Shown here: positions 38,973 through 47,676 of the stretch, piece by piece
Position numbering within the stretch: position 1 is the first letter of the stretch
How the letters are laid out: every line of letters starts with the position of its first letter
Origin: Exiguobacterium sp. AM39-5BH
GTDB lineage: Bacteria > Bacillota > Bacilli > Exiguobacteriales > Exiguobacteriaceae
NCBI RefSeq assembly: GCF_003467445.1
Contig: NZ_QSGS01000005.1
Coordinates: forward strand, 124,001-188,000
Direction of reading: 5' to 3'
DNA: 64,000 bases
Notes under the pieces: model-generated
What the model was told of the DNA's origin: nothing
What the model saw: the letters and a program-made list of their open reading frames with translations, nothing else
Database searches by the model: none
Position numbers and translations under genes: made by a program

Positions 38973-40403
38973 ATGAACTTTGAAACGATCATCGGGATCG
39001 AGGTGCACGCCGAGCTGAGCACGAAGTCGAAGATTTGGTGTGGCTGCTCGCGCACATACGGTGCCGAAACGAATACACAGACGTGTCCGATTTGTCTCGG
39101 ACACCCGGGCGTCTTGCCTAAATTGAACGAAGAGGCGGTCAATCTCGCCATCAAGGCCGCGATGGCACTCAACTGCGAAATCGCGACCGACACGAAATTC
39201 GACCGCAAGAACTATTTCTATCCGGATACGCCGAAAGCGTACCAAATCTCGCAGTTCGACCAGCCAATCGGCTTCAACGGTCACGTCGACGTCGAAGTCG
39301 ACGGTGAGATGAAACGGTTCCGCATCGAACGCGTCCATCTCGAGGAAGATGCCGGGAAGATGAACCATACGGGCGAGAAACACTCGGTCGTTGACTTCAA
39401 CCGGACCGGGTCACCGCTCATCGAGATCGTCAGTGAGGCCGACATGCGTTCACCGAAAGACGCCGTCGCTTACCTCGAGCGCTTGAAAGAAGTGCTCTCG
39501 TTCGCGGGCGTCTCGGACGTCAAGATGGAAGAAGGGTCGCTTCGTTGCGACTGTAACATCTCGGTCCGTCCGTTCGGACAAGAGCCGTTCGGGACGAAGA
39601 CGGAACTCAAAAACTTGAACTCGTTCTCGAACGTCTTGAAGGCGCTCGAGTTTGAGGAAGACCGTCACCGCAAACTGCTTATCACGGGCGGCGTCATGCG
39701 TCAAGAGACGCTCCGGTTTGACGAGGCGGCGAAGAAGACGATTCTCATGCGTGTCAAAGAAGGGGCGGCCGATTACCGCTACTTCCCAGAGCCGGACCTC
39801 GTCCGTCTCGAAATCGATGAGGAGTGGAAAGAACGCATCCGCGCCACGCTTCCGGAACTGCCGGCCGCACGTCGCGAACGCTACATGAACAACTATGGCC
39901 TGTCGGCGTATGACGCCAAGGCGCTCACGTCGACGCGGGAGTTCTCGGACTTCTTCGAAGCGACGACGGCGGCCGGTGCCGAACCGAAAGCGGCCGCCAA
40001 CTGGCTCATGGGCGAAGTGCTCGGTCACTTGAACAAATCGGACGAGACGATCGAGACGATGAAATTGACGCCGAGCTCGCTCGCGGAGTTGATTCGTTTG
40101 ATTGGAGAAGGTACAATTTCTTCGAAGATCGCCAAACGTGTGTTCACAGCCATGATCGAAGAAGGCGCCGAGCCGAAGGCGTACGTCGAAGCGAACGGTC
40201 TCGCCCAAATCTCGGACGAGAACTTGCTCCGCGGCTACATCCTCGACTTGTTCGAAGCGCATCCGCAGATGATTGAAGACTTTAAGAACGGGAAAGACCG
40301 TGCGAAAGGCTTTATCATCGGGCAGATCATGAAGCAGACGAAAGGGATGGCGAACCCGGCCCTCCTCGATGGCTTGTTCCACGAAGAGATCGCCAAACGC
40401 TAA
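38973..40403 (+). CDS. gatB: Asp/Glu-tRNA amidotransferase subunit B
   Basis: A 476-residue kinase/transferase subunit starting [24 protein letters not shown], with [16 protein letters not shown] (zinc cysteines), [21 protein letters not shown] and a C-terminal YqeY/helical tail (about 330-476) that binds tRNA. It activates the Glu-tRNA side chain and adds the ammonia from GatA. Full length; nothing odd. Confidence 0.96.
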   Translation: MNFETIIGIEVHAELSTKSKIWCGCSRTYGAETNTQTCPICLGHPGVLPKLNEEAVNLAIKAAMALNCEIATDTKFDRKNYFYPDTPKAYQISQFDQPIGFNGHVDVEVDGEMKRFRIERVHLEEDAGKMNHTGEKHSVVDFNRTGSPLIEIVSEADMRSPKDAVAYLERLKEVLSFAGVSDVKMEEGSLRCDCNISVRPFGQEPFGTKTELKNLNSFSNVLKALEFEEDRHRKLLITGGVMRQETLRFDEAAKKTILMRVKEGAADYRYFPEPDLVRLEIDEEWKERIRATLPELPAARRERYMNNYGLSAYDAKALTSTREFSDFFEATTAAGAEPKAAANWLMGEVLGHLNKSDETIETMKLTPSSLAELIRLIGEGTISSKIAKRVFTAMIEEGAEPKAYVEANGLAQISDENLLRGYILDLFEAHPQMIEDFKNGKDRAKGFIIGQIMKQTKGMANPALLDGLFHEEIAKR

Positions 40404-40406
40404 ACA

Positions 40407-40434
40407 AGCGGCGAGGCACTTGTGTCTCGCTTTT
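40407..40434 (+). terminator. Terminator of gatCAB
   Basis: GCGAG/CTCGC stem with inner GCACTTGTG pairing, then TTTT. A short stem, so read-through into dagK is possible. Confidence 0.55.
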
Positions 40435-40464
40435 CGCTCGACTTGAGCATGGGGAGAGAATAGT

Positions 40465-41466
40465 ATGCAACGAAAACGCGCACGGGTCATCTATAACCCG
40501 ACATCTGGAAAAGAAGTGATCAAACGGGAACTCCCGTACATTTTGAACCGCCTCGAGGATGCGGGTTATGAGACGTCGACGTACGCGACGAAAGCCATCG
40601 GCGACGCGACGCTCGAAGCCGTGCGAGCCGCGGAGGCCGAGTTCGACTTGATTATCGCGGCCGGTGGAGACGGGACGCTGAACGAGGTCATCTCGGGACT
40701 CGCCCCGCTCGACACGCGTCCGACGATCGGGCTCATCCCGGTCGGTACGACGAACGACTTTGCCCGGGCGATGCGGATTCCGCTCAACGTCGTCGGTGCC
40801 CTCGATGTCATCTGTGACGGCTTCGAGATGCCGGTCGACCTCGGGGAGATTGAAGGGGAAAAGGGAGACATCCACTACTTCATCAATATCGCTGGGGGCG
40901 GCATCATGACGGAACTGTCGTATGAGGTGCCGTCGAAACTGAAGACGGCACTCGGTCAGCTCGCCTATTACGTCAAAGGGATGGAGAAGCTTCCACTCAT
41001 CAAGCCGACGTATATCGAGCTCGAGCACGACGAAGGAACGTTCAGCGGCGAGGTCATGATTTTCCTCACGTCGAACTCGAACTCGGTCGGTGGCTTTGAG
41101 AAGATTTCACCGCACGCCTCGCTCAACGACGGACTGTTCGACTTGTTCATCTTGCGCAAGTGTAACTTGTTCGAGTTCATCCACGTCGTCCGCTTGTTGC
41201 TGCGTGGCGAGCACTTGTCGAGTCCGCTCGTCGAACACGTCAAGACAGGACGCGTCAAGATGAAAACGACGACGGAACGGATGAGTCTCAACATCGATGG
41301 CGAATACGGCGGCGAATGCACGGGCGAGATGCGGAACTTGTTCCGTCACTTGACGGTGCTCGCACCGAACGCGCGCATCCGTGAGATGGAAGACTTGAAC
41401 GCCCAGTATGAACGCGAACAGATGATCAAACAGCTGTTCAACGTAGCGAACGAGAAAGCAGAATGA
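40465..41466 (+). CDS. dagK: Diacylglycerol kinase (DgkB/DagK type)
   Basis: A 333-residue soluble lipid kinase starting KRARVIYNPTSGKE. The nucleotide motif is IIAAGGDGTLNEVISGL, followed by GLIPVGTTNDFARAMR and the C-terminal ISPHASLNDGLFDLFILRK. It returns diacylglycerol, a by-product of lipoteichoic acid synthesis, to phospholipid metabolism. In Bacilli this gene commonly lies between gatB and rlmCD, as here. GGGGAGAG precedes the ATG. Confidence 0.93.
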   Translation: MQRKRARVIYNPTSGKEVIKRELPYILNRLEDAGYETSTYATKAIGDATLEAVRAAEAEFDLIIAAGGDGTLNEVISGLAPLDTRPTIGLIPVGTTNDFARAMRIPLNVVGALDVICDGFEMPVDLGEIEGEKGDIHYFINIAGGGIMTELSYEVPSKLKTALGQLAYYVKGMEKLPLIKPTYIELEHDEGTFSGEVMIFLTSNSNSVGGFEKISPHASLNDGLFDLFILRKCNLFEFIHVVRLLLRGEHLSSPLVEHVKTGRVKMKTTTERMSLNIDGEYGGECTGEMRNLFRHLTVLAPNARIREMEDLNAQYEREQMIKQLFNVANEKAE

Positions 41467-41470
41467 GTCG

Positions 41471-41498
41471 GCTCGGCGTGGCGCACACGCCGAGCTTT
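41471..41498 (+). terminator. Terminator of dagK
   Basis: Perfect 10-base stem GCTCGGCGTG/CACGCCGAGC, 4-base loop, then TTTT. Confidence 0.85.
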
Positions 41499-41562
41499 TC
41501 GTTCGCTTGGAACGGGTATGAACCAATACACACTATTTTTTGAATCGGGAAAGGAGAGACTC

Positions 41563-42927
41563 ATGTTACCAGTCCAAAAGAATGACCGTCTCGACGTCTA
41601 CATCCACGACCTCACACATGAGGGCGCGGGCGTGGCACGGGTCGACGGTTATACGTTGTTCGTCCCGAACGCACTTCCGGGAGAGACCGTGGAGATCGTC
41701 GTGACGAAGACGAATAAACAGTACGGGTTCGCCCGCTTGATCGATGTGAAACAAGCGAGTGCGGACCGAGTCGAGCCACCGTGCCCGATTTTCTATCAGT
41801 GCGGGGGCTGTCAGCTCCAACACTTCAGCTACGATGGTCAGCTCCGCCAAAAACGGGACCGCGTCGTCGATGCATTGAAGCGACTCGGCCAATTCGATGT
41901 GCCCGTCCACGAGACAATCGGCATGCCGGAACCATGGCGTTACCGAAACAAGGCGCAAGTGCCGTTCAAAGATGAGGCTGGTCGCCTCGTCGCCGGTTTC
42001 TATCGCCCACGTTCGCACGACATCGTCGAAATGAAAGAATGTCTCATCCAAGATGAGCGCAACGATGAGGCCGTCCAAGTCGTCCGTGACGTACTCGCGG
42101 CGCACGGTGTGCCGGCGTACGATGAGAAGACCGGGCGCGGCGTCATCCGCCACGTCATGGCCCGTTACGGGTACCATTCGGGCGAATTGATGATCGTCCT
42201 CATCACGAAGACGACGAAAATCAAAGGCGTCAACGAGATCGTGGCCGACATCTTGAAACGTCTCCCGGACGTGACGTCGATCATGCAAAACATCAACCCG
42301 GACAAGACGAACGTCATCTTGGGTTCGACAAACAAATTGTTGTATGGCCATGAGACGATTGAGGACAAGATCGGTGGACTGACGTTCACGATTTCTCCGC
42401 ACTCGTTCTTTCAAGTCAACCCGGTCCAGACGGAGAAGTTGTACGGCAAGGCGCTCGAATACGCGCAACTGACTGGGACCGAACAAGTCGTCGACGCCTA
42501 TTGTGGCATCGGGACGATCAGTCTGTTCCTCGCCCGGAAAGCGGCGCACGTGTACGGCGTCGAAGTCGTACCGGAAGCGATTGAGGACGCGAAACAGAAC
42601 GCGCTCGTCAACGAAATCGACAACGTGACATACGCGTGTGGAGCGGCAGAAGATGTGTTGCCGCAGTGGAAGAAGGATGGCATCAATCCTGACGTCATCG
42701 TCGTCGACCCGCCGCGTAAAGGTTGTGCCGAGTCGTTCCTCGAGACGATGGTCGAGATGGCACCGAAGCGCATCGTCTACGTGTCGTGTAACGTCGCGAC
42801 GCAAGCGCGCGATATGCGTTATCTTGCGGACCGTGGCTACAAATTAGTCGAAGTCACACCGGTCGACATGTTCCCGCATACGGCGCACGTTGAGACGGTA
42901 GTATTGATGTCAAGGGTTGAGAAGTAA
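41563..42927 (+). CDS. rlmCD: 23S rRNA (uracil-5-)-methyltransferase RlmCD, C-terminus replaced by the island
   Basis: A 454-residue SAM methyltransferase of the TrmA/RumA family: TRAM domain (5-60), Fe-S cysteines in CPIFYQCGGCQLQH, HSFFQVNPVQTEKLY, SAM motif DAYCGIGTISLF, DPPRKGCAESF and the catalytic Cys in VSCNVATQARD. In Gram-positives this enzyme modifies U747 and U1939 of 23S rRNA. The start at 41563 follows AAAGGAGAG. The last nine codons (VVLMSRVEK) lie past the GAGACGGT att core and use AT-rich codons unlike the gene. They come from the inserted island; the native tail is at 50992-51030. Confidence 0.92.
   Translation: MLPVQKNDRLDVYIHDLTHEGAGVARVDGYTLFVPNALPGETVEIVVTKTNKQYGFARLIDVKQASADRVEPPCPIFYQCGGCQLQHFSYDGQLRQKRDRVVDALKRLGQFDVPVHETIGMPEPWRYRNKAQVPFKDEAGRLVAGFYRPRSHDIVEMKECLIQDERNDEAVQVVRDVLAAHGVPAYDEKTGRGVIRHVMARYGYHSGELMIVLITKTTKIKGVNEIVADILKRLPDVTSIMQNINPDKTNVILGSTNKLLYGHETIEDKIGGLTFTISPHSFFQVNPVQTEKLYGKALEYAQLTGTEQVVDAYCGIGTISLFLARKAAHVYGVEVVPEAIEDAKQNALVNEIDNVTYACGAAEDVLPQWKKDGINPDVIVVDPPRKGCAESFLETMVEMAPKRIVYVSCNVATQARDMRYLADRGYKLVEVTPVDMFPHTAHVETVVLMSRVEK
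42886..42900. other. attL-like half-site of the resistance island in rlmCD
   Basis: CACGTTGAGACGGTA encodes HVETV of RlmCD. The core GAGACGGT (42892-42899) recurs at 50998-51005 at the other island border, within CATGTGGAGACGGTG. Codon usage changes sharply after it. The 3' end of this gene (rum/rumA) is a known insertion point for serine-recombinase integrative elements in streptococci. Confidence 0.75.
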
Positions 42928-42958
42928 GAGTGTAATAAGATAAGTAAATAAAGGCTTT

Positions 42959-43007
42959 CCGTGGTTTGAGGTCCGGTTTTGAAACGGAAGGATAATCACG
43001 GATTTTT
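42959..43007 (+). terminator. Terminator downstream of rlmCD, island-borne
   Basis: TCCGTG/CACGGA outer stem, inner TCCGGTTT/AAACGGA stem, then five T. It replaces the native rlmCD terminator now found at 51045. Confidence 0.7.
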
Positions 43008-43109
43008 ATTATGTGGGAACTTATCCAAAACTGGATAGGCTACACTAAGTTGGACAATAATTATAAGGTCTTATACACTTAAGTCAAATCACAACGGAGG
43101 AAAAACATC

Positions 43110-43394
43110 ATGACTAAAAGAGAGAGAAGATCGTTTTCTAAAGACTTTAAAGAACAAGTTGTTCAACTGCATTTAGCTGGAAAGCCTCGGGCAGATATTG
43201 TTAGAGAATATGATCTGACGCCTTCGGCCTTGGACAGATGGGTTCGTCAACACCAATCATCTGGTTCATTTCAAGAAAAAGATAATCGTACGCCTGAAGA
43301 AACAGAATTAATAAAGCTCCGTAAAGAAAATCAACGTCTTATGATGGAGAACGATATTTTAAAACAAGCAGCGCTGATAATGGGACGAAAGTAG
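43110..43394 (+). CDS. IS3-family transposase OrfA
   Basis: A 94-residue protein with an N-terminal helix-turn-helix (RRSFSKDFKEQVVQLHLAGKP, REYDLTPSALDRWVRQH) and a C-terminal leucine-zipper-like coil (EETELIKLRKENQRLMMENDILKQAALIM), as in IS150/IS3 group OrfA. It binds the terminal repeats. GGAGG precedes the ATG. OrfAB fusion should arise by -1 shifting near the heptamer at 43358-43364. Confidence 0.92.
   Translation: MTKRERRSFSKDFKEQVVQLHLAGKPRADIVREYDLTPSALDRWVRQHQSSGSFQEKDNRTPEETELIKLRKENQRLMMENDILKQAALIMGRK
43358..43364 (+). other. Likely -1 frameshift heptamer T TTA AAA
   Basis: In the orfA frame the codons read ATT TTA AAA CAA, forming an X-XXY-YYZ slip site. The orfB frame is open from here on, giving FKTSSADNGTKVDVIRNNL. 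Standard IS3 elements make OrfAB this way. Confidence 0.55.
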
Positions 43395-43396
43395 AT

Positions 43397-44221
43397 GTGA
43401 TTCGGAATAACCTTCACAAATACTCGGTATCAGCAATGTGCGAAGTCCTGCAAATCTCAAGAAGCACCTACTATTACGAAGCGAAACAACGTGATCATCA
43501 AGAAGAAGAGCTAACACAGTTAATTGTTCAGGTGTTTAAAGCTAGTCATAACATTTATGGTCAGCGAAAAATAAAAGTCGAACTCCAAAAGCTGGGCTGG
43601 CAAGTCTCACGTCGTCGAATTAGTCGAATCATGAAAGAACAAGGTCTACTCTCTAAATATACGATTGCTCAATTCAAACCAAGTAAATCGACCGTTAATG
43701 AGTCTGAAACAGTTAATGTACTGAATCGAAGATTCAATTAAGAGAAGGAATTGACTGTTATTGTCAGTGACTTAACTTATGTGCGCGTAAGACAAAAATG
43801 GCACTATATTTGTGTTCTGGTAGACTTATATAATCGTGAGATTATTGGGTACAGCTCTGGTCCAAATAAGACCGCGGAGTTAGTTCAACGCGCTTTTTCA
43901 ACGGTTCCGTACAATTTAACTCGTCTTAAATTATTCCACACAGACCGGGGAAGTGAATTTAAAAATCATCTCATCGACAAAGCACTAGATACCTTTGGTA
44001 TCAAACGCTCTTTAAGCAATAAAGGCACTCCATACGACAACGCTGTAGCAGAAGCTACCTTTAAAACGATTAAAACAGAATTGATTAATGGCCGTGTTTT
44101 TGAACATCAGAAAGAACTGGACCTTGAACTGTTTGATTACGTTAATTGGTACAATAAGATTCGTATTCACGGGTCGCTCGGTTACTTATCGCCACAAGAA
44201 TACAAATTATCAAACCTTTAA
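43397..44221 (+). pseudogene. IS3-family transposase OrfB with an internal stop
   Basis: DDE transposase in the -1 frame relative to orfA. It has an HTH_21 region (IYGQRKIKVELQKLGWQVS) and the catalytic Asp and Glu in IVSDLTYVRV, FHTDRGSEF and NAVAEATFKTIKTELI. A TAA at 43739-43741 interrupts the frame just before the first catalytic Asp, where relatives have Gln (RQFNQREEL-type context), so a CAA to TAA change is likely. Frame is unchanged on both sides. Reinitiation at the TTG at 43751 could make the catalytic part only. Confidence 0.88.
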
Positions 44222-44248
44222 AAAGTTGTCTAATTAAGTGTTGACATA

Positions 44249-44353
44249 CCAGAGTACGACGATAAGCTTGTGAGAAAGATAATCCAGAGCGTTACAGTCT
44301 ATGAAGACCACTTTATCATAACCTTTAAATCTGGCATCGAATTGGAAGTATGA
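44249..44353 (+). pseudogene. C-terminal remnant of a large serine recombinase
   Basis: Thirty-four codons read PEYDDKLVRKIIQSVTVYED, continuing HFIITFKSGIELEV to a stop. This is the usual ending of large serine recombinases of Gram-positive integrative elements (SVTVYEDH, FKSG, EL/IEV). The IS right end removes everything before it. It sits near the attL side, where such elements carry their recombinase, so it probably belongs to the enzyme that inserted the island. Confidence 0.75.
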
Positions 44354-44444
44354 GACTCATTCCATAATTTTTATATTGAACATATCATCTTGTTGTGTTA
44401 TTTTATAAATTGATATAAATAAAGATGTAGGAGGAACCGAAACT

Positions 44445-44471
44445 ATGACAGCCTCAATGCGTTTAAGATAA
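44445..44471 (+). CDS. mefL: mef leader peptide MTASMRLR
   Basis: An 8-residue frame, MTASMRLR, follows AGGAGGAACCGAAACT. The sequence is that of the leader peptide reported before mef(A)/mef(E), which stalls ribosomes when macrolide is bound (compare the RLR family of stalling leaders) and lets transcription pass a terminator. It lies 268 bases before mef. The AT-rich promoter region is upstream at about 44385-44425. Confidence 0.88.
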   Translation: MTASMRLR

Positions 44472-44480
44472 GCTGGCAAT

Positions 44481-44518
44481 AAAAAAGGCAGAATCTATCC
44501 CTTATGATAGGCTTTTTT
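44481..44518 (+). terminator. Attenuator hairpin after mefL
   Basis: AAAAAAGGC with GCTTTTTT flanks an inner CTATC/GATAG stem, starting ten bases past the mefL stop. Ribosome stalling on mefL should prevent it forming. Confidence 0.75.
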
Positions 44519-44632
44519 GTTGTGCTTATTTATACGATATTGAGCATTCATTAGTTGCGGTCAGAATATAGGTTATTTAACTATACCTTTATTTAACTGT
44601 GTCTTTAATATGAATGTTTCCAAATTGTATGT

Positions 44633-44677
44633 ATGCAGACCAAAAGCCACATTGTGGATTTAGGCCTGCATTTTTTA
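44633..44677 (+). terminator. Second hairpin with T run before mef
   Basis: ATGCAG/CTGCAT outer stem with inner CCACATTGTGG palindrome, followed by six T, about 60 bases before mef. It could be a second terminator in the leader. Confidence 0.6.
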
Positions 44678-44739
44678 TTGCCTAGAATGCTATTCAAAAT
44701 AGAAATTCAAGCAAAATAATTATGCAGGAGAAAATATAA

Positions 44740-45957
44740 ATGGAAAAATACAACAATTGGAAACTTAAGTTTATTACAATATGGGCAGGGCAGGCAGTTT
44801 CTTTAATCACTAGTGCTATCCTGCAAATGGCGATTATTTTTTACCTTACAGAAAAAACAGGATCTGCGATGGTCTTGTCTATGGCTTCACTAGTAGGTTT
44901 TTTACCCTATGCTGTCTTTGGACCTGCCATAGGTGTATTAGTGGATCGTCATGATAGGAAGAAGATAATGATTGGTGCTGATTTAATTATCGCAGCAGCT
45001 GGGGCAGTGCTGGCTATTGTTGCATTGTATATGGAGTTACCTGTCTGGATGGTTATGGTAGTATTGTTTATCCGCAGCGTTGGAACAGCTTTTCATACCC
45101 CAGCACTCAATGCAGTTACGCCACTTTTAGTACCAGAAGAGCAGCTTACGAAATGCGCAGGCTATAGTCAGTCTTTGCAGTCTATAAGCTATATTGTTAG
45201 TCCAGCGGTTGCAGCATTGTTATATTCTGTTTGGGAATTAAATGCTATTATTGCCATCGATGTATTAGGTGCTGTGATTGCGTCTATTACGGTGGCAATT
45301 GTACGGATTCCTAAGCTGGGCGATCAAGTGCAAAGCTTGAAACCAAATTTCATAAGAGAAATGAAAGAAGGAATTGTCGTACTGAGACAAAACAAAGGAT
45401 TATTTGCCTTATTACTCTTAGGAACAATATATACTTTTGTTTATATGCCAATTAATGCACTATTTCCTTTAATAAGCATGGAATACTTTAATGGAACACC
45501 TGTGCATATTTCTATTACCGAAATCGCTTTTGCATCTGGAATGCTAGTAGGAGGCTTACTATTGGGGAGATTAGGAAGTTTCAAAAAGCGTGTACTACTA
45601 ATAACAGGTTCGTTTTTTATAATGGGGGCCAGTTTAGCCGTTTCAGGAATACTTCCTCCAAGTGGATTTGTTATATTTGTAGTTTGCTGTGCAATAATGG
45701 GGCTTTCGGTGCCGTTTTATAGCGGTGTGCAAACAGCTCTTTTTCAGGAGAAAATTAAGCCTGAATATTTAGGACGTGTATTTTCTTTGACCGGAAGTAT
45801 CATGTCACTTGCAATGCCAATTGGGTTAATTCTTTCTGGGTTCTTTGCTGATAGGATCGGTGTAAATCATTGGTTTTTACTATCAGGTATTTTAATTATT
45901 GGCATTGCTATAGTTTGCCCCATGATAACTGAGGTTAGAAAATTAGATTTAAAATAA
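44740..45957 (+). CDS. mef: Macrolide efflux MFS transporter Mef
   Basis: A 405-residue MFS pump with 12 predicted helices. It follows the Mef(A)/Mef(E) sequence very closely as I recall it: AILQMAIIFYLTEKTGSAMV, motif A GPAIGVLVDRHDRKKIMIG and HWFLLSGILIIGIAIVCPMI. It exports 14- and 15-membered macrolides. GCAGGAGA precedes the ATG. It is AT-rich, unlike the flanking chromosome. Several differences from the streptococcal protein are visible, so the allele (A, E or other) needs alignment. Confidence 0.93.
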   Translation: MEKYNNWKLKFITIWAGQAVSLITSAILQMAIIFYLTEKTGSAMVLSMASLVGFLPYAVFGPAIGVLVDRHDRKKIMIGADLIIAAAGAVLAIVALYMELPVWMVMVVLFIRSVGTAFHTPALNAVTPLLVPEEQLTKCAGYSQSLQSISYIVSPAVAALLYSVWELNAIIAIDVLGAVIASITVAIVRIPKLGDQVQSLKPNFIREMKEGIVVLRQNKGLFALLLLGTIYTFVYMPINALFPLISMEYFNGTPVHISITEIAFASGMLVGGLLLGRLGSFKKRVLLITGSFFIMGASLAVSGILPPSGFVIFVVCCAIMGLSVPFYSGVQTALFQEKIKPEYLGRVFSLTGSIMSLAMPIGLILSGFFADRIGVNHWFLLSGILIIGIAIVCPMITEVRKLDLK

Positions 45958-45977
45958 ACAATATTGGAGGGATATTT

Positions 45978-45998
45978 ATGTATCTTATTTTCATGTAA
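45978..45998 (+). CDS. msrDL: msr(D) leader peptide MYLIFM
   Basis: Six codons, MYLIFM then TAA, after a GGAGG seven bases upstream. This is identical to the published msr(D) leader peptide, on which ribosomes stall with macrolides to induce msr(D). It lies in the 120-base gap between mef and msr(D). Confidence 0.88.
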   Translation: MYLIFM

Positions 45999-46014
45999 TT
46001 CTTCCTGCTTAAAT

Positions 46015-46032
46015 CGCAGGGTTTTCCCTGCG
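46015..46032 (+). promoter_or_regulatory. Hairpin in the msr(D) leader
   Basis: Perfect CGCAGGG/CCCTGCG stem with a TTTT loop, 17 bases after the leader stop and 46 before msr(D). No T run follows at once, so its exact mode (termination or pausing) is unsettled by sequence alone. Confidence 0.65.
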
Positions 46033-46077
46033 TACAAGCAAATGAAAACATGCGATTATAGACAGGAGGATAATGTT

Positions 46078-47541
46078 ATGGAATTGATATTAAAAGCAAA
46101 AGACATTCGTGTGGAATTCAAAGGACGCGATGTTTTAGATATAGATGAATTAGAAGTATATGACTATGACCGTATTGGTTTAGTAGGAGCAAATGGTGCA
46201 GGGAAAAGCACTCTACTCAAGGTACTTTTAGGAGAATTAACTCCCCCAGGATGTAAATTAAATCGTCTGGGTGAACTTGCCTATATCCCTCAGTTGGACG
46301 AAGTAACTTTGCAGAAAGAAAAAGATTTTGCACTTGTAGGAAAGCTTGGTGTTGAACAATTAGATATACAGACCATGAGCGGTGGTGAAGAAACAAGGCT
46401 TAAAATAGCACAGGCTTTATCAGCACAGGTTCATGGTATTTTAGCGGATGAACCTACGAGTCATTTAGACCGTGAAGGAATTGATTTTCTAATTGGACAG
46501 TTAAAATATTTTACAGGTGCACTGTTAGTTATTAGCCATGACCGTTATTTTCTTGATGAGGTAGTAGATAAAATATGGGAACTGAAAGATGGCAAAATCA
46601 CTGAGTATTGGGGAAACTATTCTGATTATCTTCGCCAGAAAGAAGAAGAACGCAGGAGCCAAGCTGCAGAATACGAACAATTTGTTGCGGAACGTGCCCG
46701 ATTGGAAAGGGCTGCAGAGGAAAAGCGAAAACAGGCTCGTAAAATAGGACAGAAGGCAAAAGGTGCTTCAAAGAAAAAAAGTACTGAAGGCGGAGGGCGT
46801 TTAGCTCATCAAAAATCAATAGGAAGTAAGGAAAAAAAGATGCATAATGCCGCTAAATCCCTAGAACATAGGATTGCGGCCTTAGGAAGTGTAGAAGCTC
46901 CAGAAGATATTCGTAGGATTCGTTTCAGGCAAAGTAAAGCATTGGAGCTCCACAATCCATATCCTATTGTCGGTAAGGAAATTAATAAAATATTTGGAGA
47001 TAAAGTATTGTTTGAAAATGTATCTTTTCAAATTCCGCTTGGCGCAAAAGTGGCATTAACTGGTGGTAATGGAACAGGAAAAACAACTTTAATCAAAATG
47101 ATCTTAAACCATGAAGATGGAATTTCTATTTCACCTAAGGCAAAAATAGGCTACTTTGCACAAAATGGTTACAAGTACGACAGTAATAAGAAAGTATTGG
47201 AGTTTATGCAGGAAGATAGTGATTACAATGTTTCAGAAATTCGTTCAGTGCTAGCATCGATGGGGTTTAAACAAAACGATATTGGGAAAAGTTTATCTGT
47301 TTTAAGCGGCGGAGAAATTATAAAATTGTTGCTAGCTAAAATGCTTATGGGCAGATATAACATCCTACTAATGGATGAACCAAGCAACTTCCTTGACATA
47401 CCAAGCTTAGAGGCTTTGGAAATTTTAATGAAGGAGTATGCTGGAACTATAGTGTTTATCACCCATGACAAACGGTTGCTTGATAATGTGGCTGATGTGA
47501 TTTATGAAATTAGTGATAAGAAAATAAATCTGAAACATTAA
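46078..47541 (+). CDS. msr(D): ABC-F ribosomal protection protein Msr(D)
   Basis: A 487-residue protein with two ABC domains and no membrane part: Walker [10 protein letters not shown] and GGNGTGKTT, signatures [12 protein letters not shown] and [13 protein letters not shown], and a charged linker ([13 protein letters not shown] to [11 protein letters not shown]). It displaces macrolides (and ketolides) from the ribosome. The ATG at 46078 follows AGGAGG; an in-frame TTG at 45964 would overrun the leader and is rejected. It pairs with mef as in streptococcal MEGA and Tn1207 elements. Confidence 0.95.
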   Translation: MELILKAKDIRVEFKGRDVLDIDELEVYDYDRIGLVGANGAGKSTLLKVLLGELTPPGCKLNRLGELAYIPQLDEVTLQKEKDFALVGKLGVEQLDIQTMSGGEETRLKIAQALSAQVHGILADEPTSHLDREGIDFLIGQLKYFTGALLVISHDRYFLDEVVDKIWELKDGKITEYWGNYSDYLRQKEEERRSQAAEYEQFVAERARLERAAEEKRKQARKIGQKAKGASKKKSTEGGGRLAHQKSIGSKEKKMHNAAKSLEHRIAALGSVEAPEDIRRIRFRQSKALELHNPYPIVGKEINKIFGDKVLFENVSFQIPLGAKVALTGGNGTGKTTLIKMILNHEDGISISPKAKIGYFAQNGYKYDSNKKVLEFMQEDSDYNVSEIRSVLASMGFKQNDIGKSLSVLSGGEIIKLLLAKMLMGRYNILLMDEPSNFLDIPSLEALEILMKEYAGTIVFITHDKRLLDNVADVIYEISDKKINLKH

Positions 47542-47676
47542 ACTTAAGGTAGTCGCTGGTCAGAATAGTCTTCTCTGGCTGGCGGCTTCGTTGTTAAAGT
47601 AAAAAGACTTTTTTTCTTTGGCAAACATTACATTAATGAATATTAAAATAATTTAAATAAGGGAGGTTGGTTATAG

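Larger units (their letters stand above)
43037..44246 (+). mobile_element. IS3-family insertion sequence, about 1.21 kb, inactive
   Basis: Two open frames of IS3 type (orfA, orfB) lie between imperfect terminal repeats: left AGGCTACACTAAGTTGGACAA (43037-43057) and right, read inward, TGTCAACACTTAATTAGACAA (44226-44246), 14 of 21 matching. I see no clear 3- or 4-base target duplication. The right end cuts into a serine recombinase gene. A nonsense codon in orfB makes self-movement doubtful. Confidence 0.85.

Noticed and set aside
41566-42804. 412-residue open frame opposite rlmCD
   Set aside because: Shadow frame caused by GC-rich third positions; Arg/Asp/Val-rich, no ribosome site and no family features. 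The same holds for 39450-40490 opposite gatB and 12820-13800 opposite pullulanase.
43034-44249. Target-site duplication of the IS3 element
   Set aside because: The three bases outside the two ends (GAT and TAC with the borders I chose) do not match, so no duplication is claimed.
45964-46077. N-terminal extension of msr(D) from a TTG at 45964
   Set aside because: It reads through the leader peptide region and hairpin, and the ATG at 46078 has AGGAGG and gives the known [14 protein letters not shown] start.
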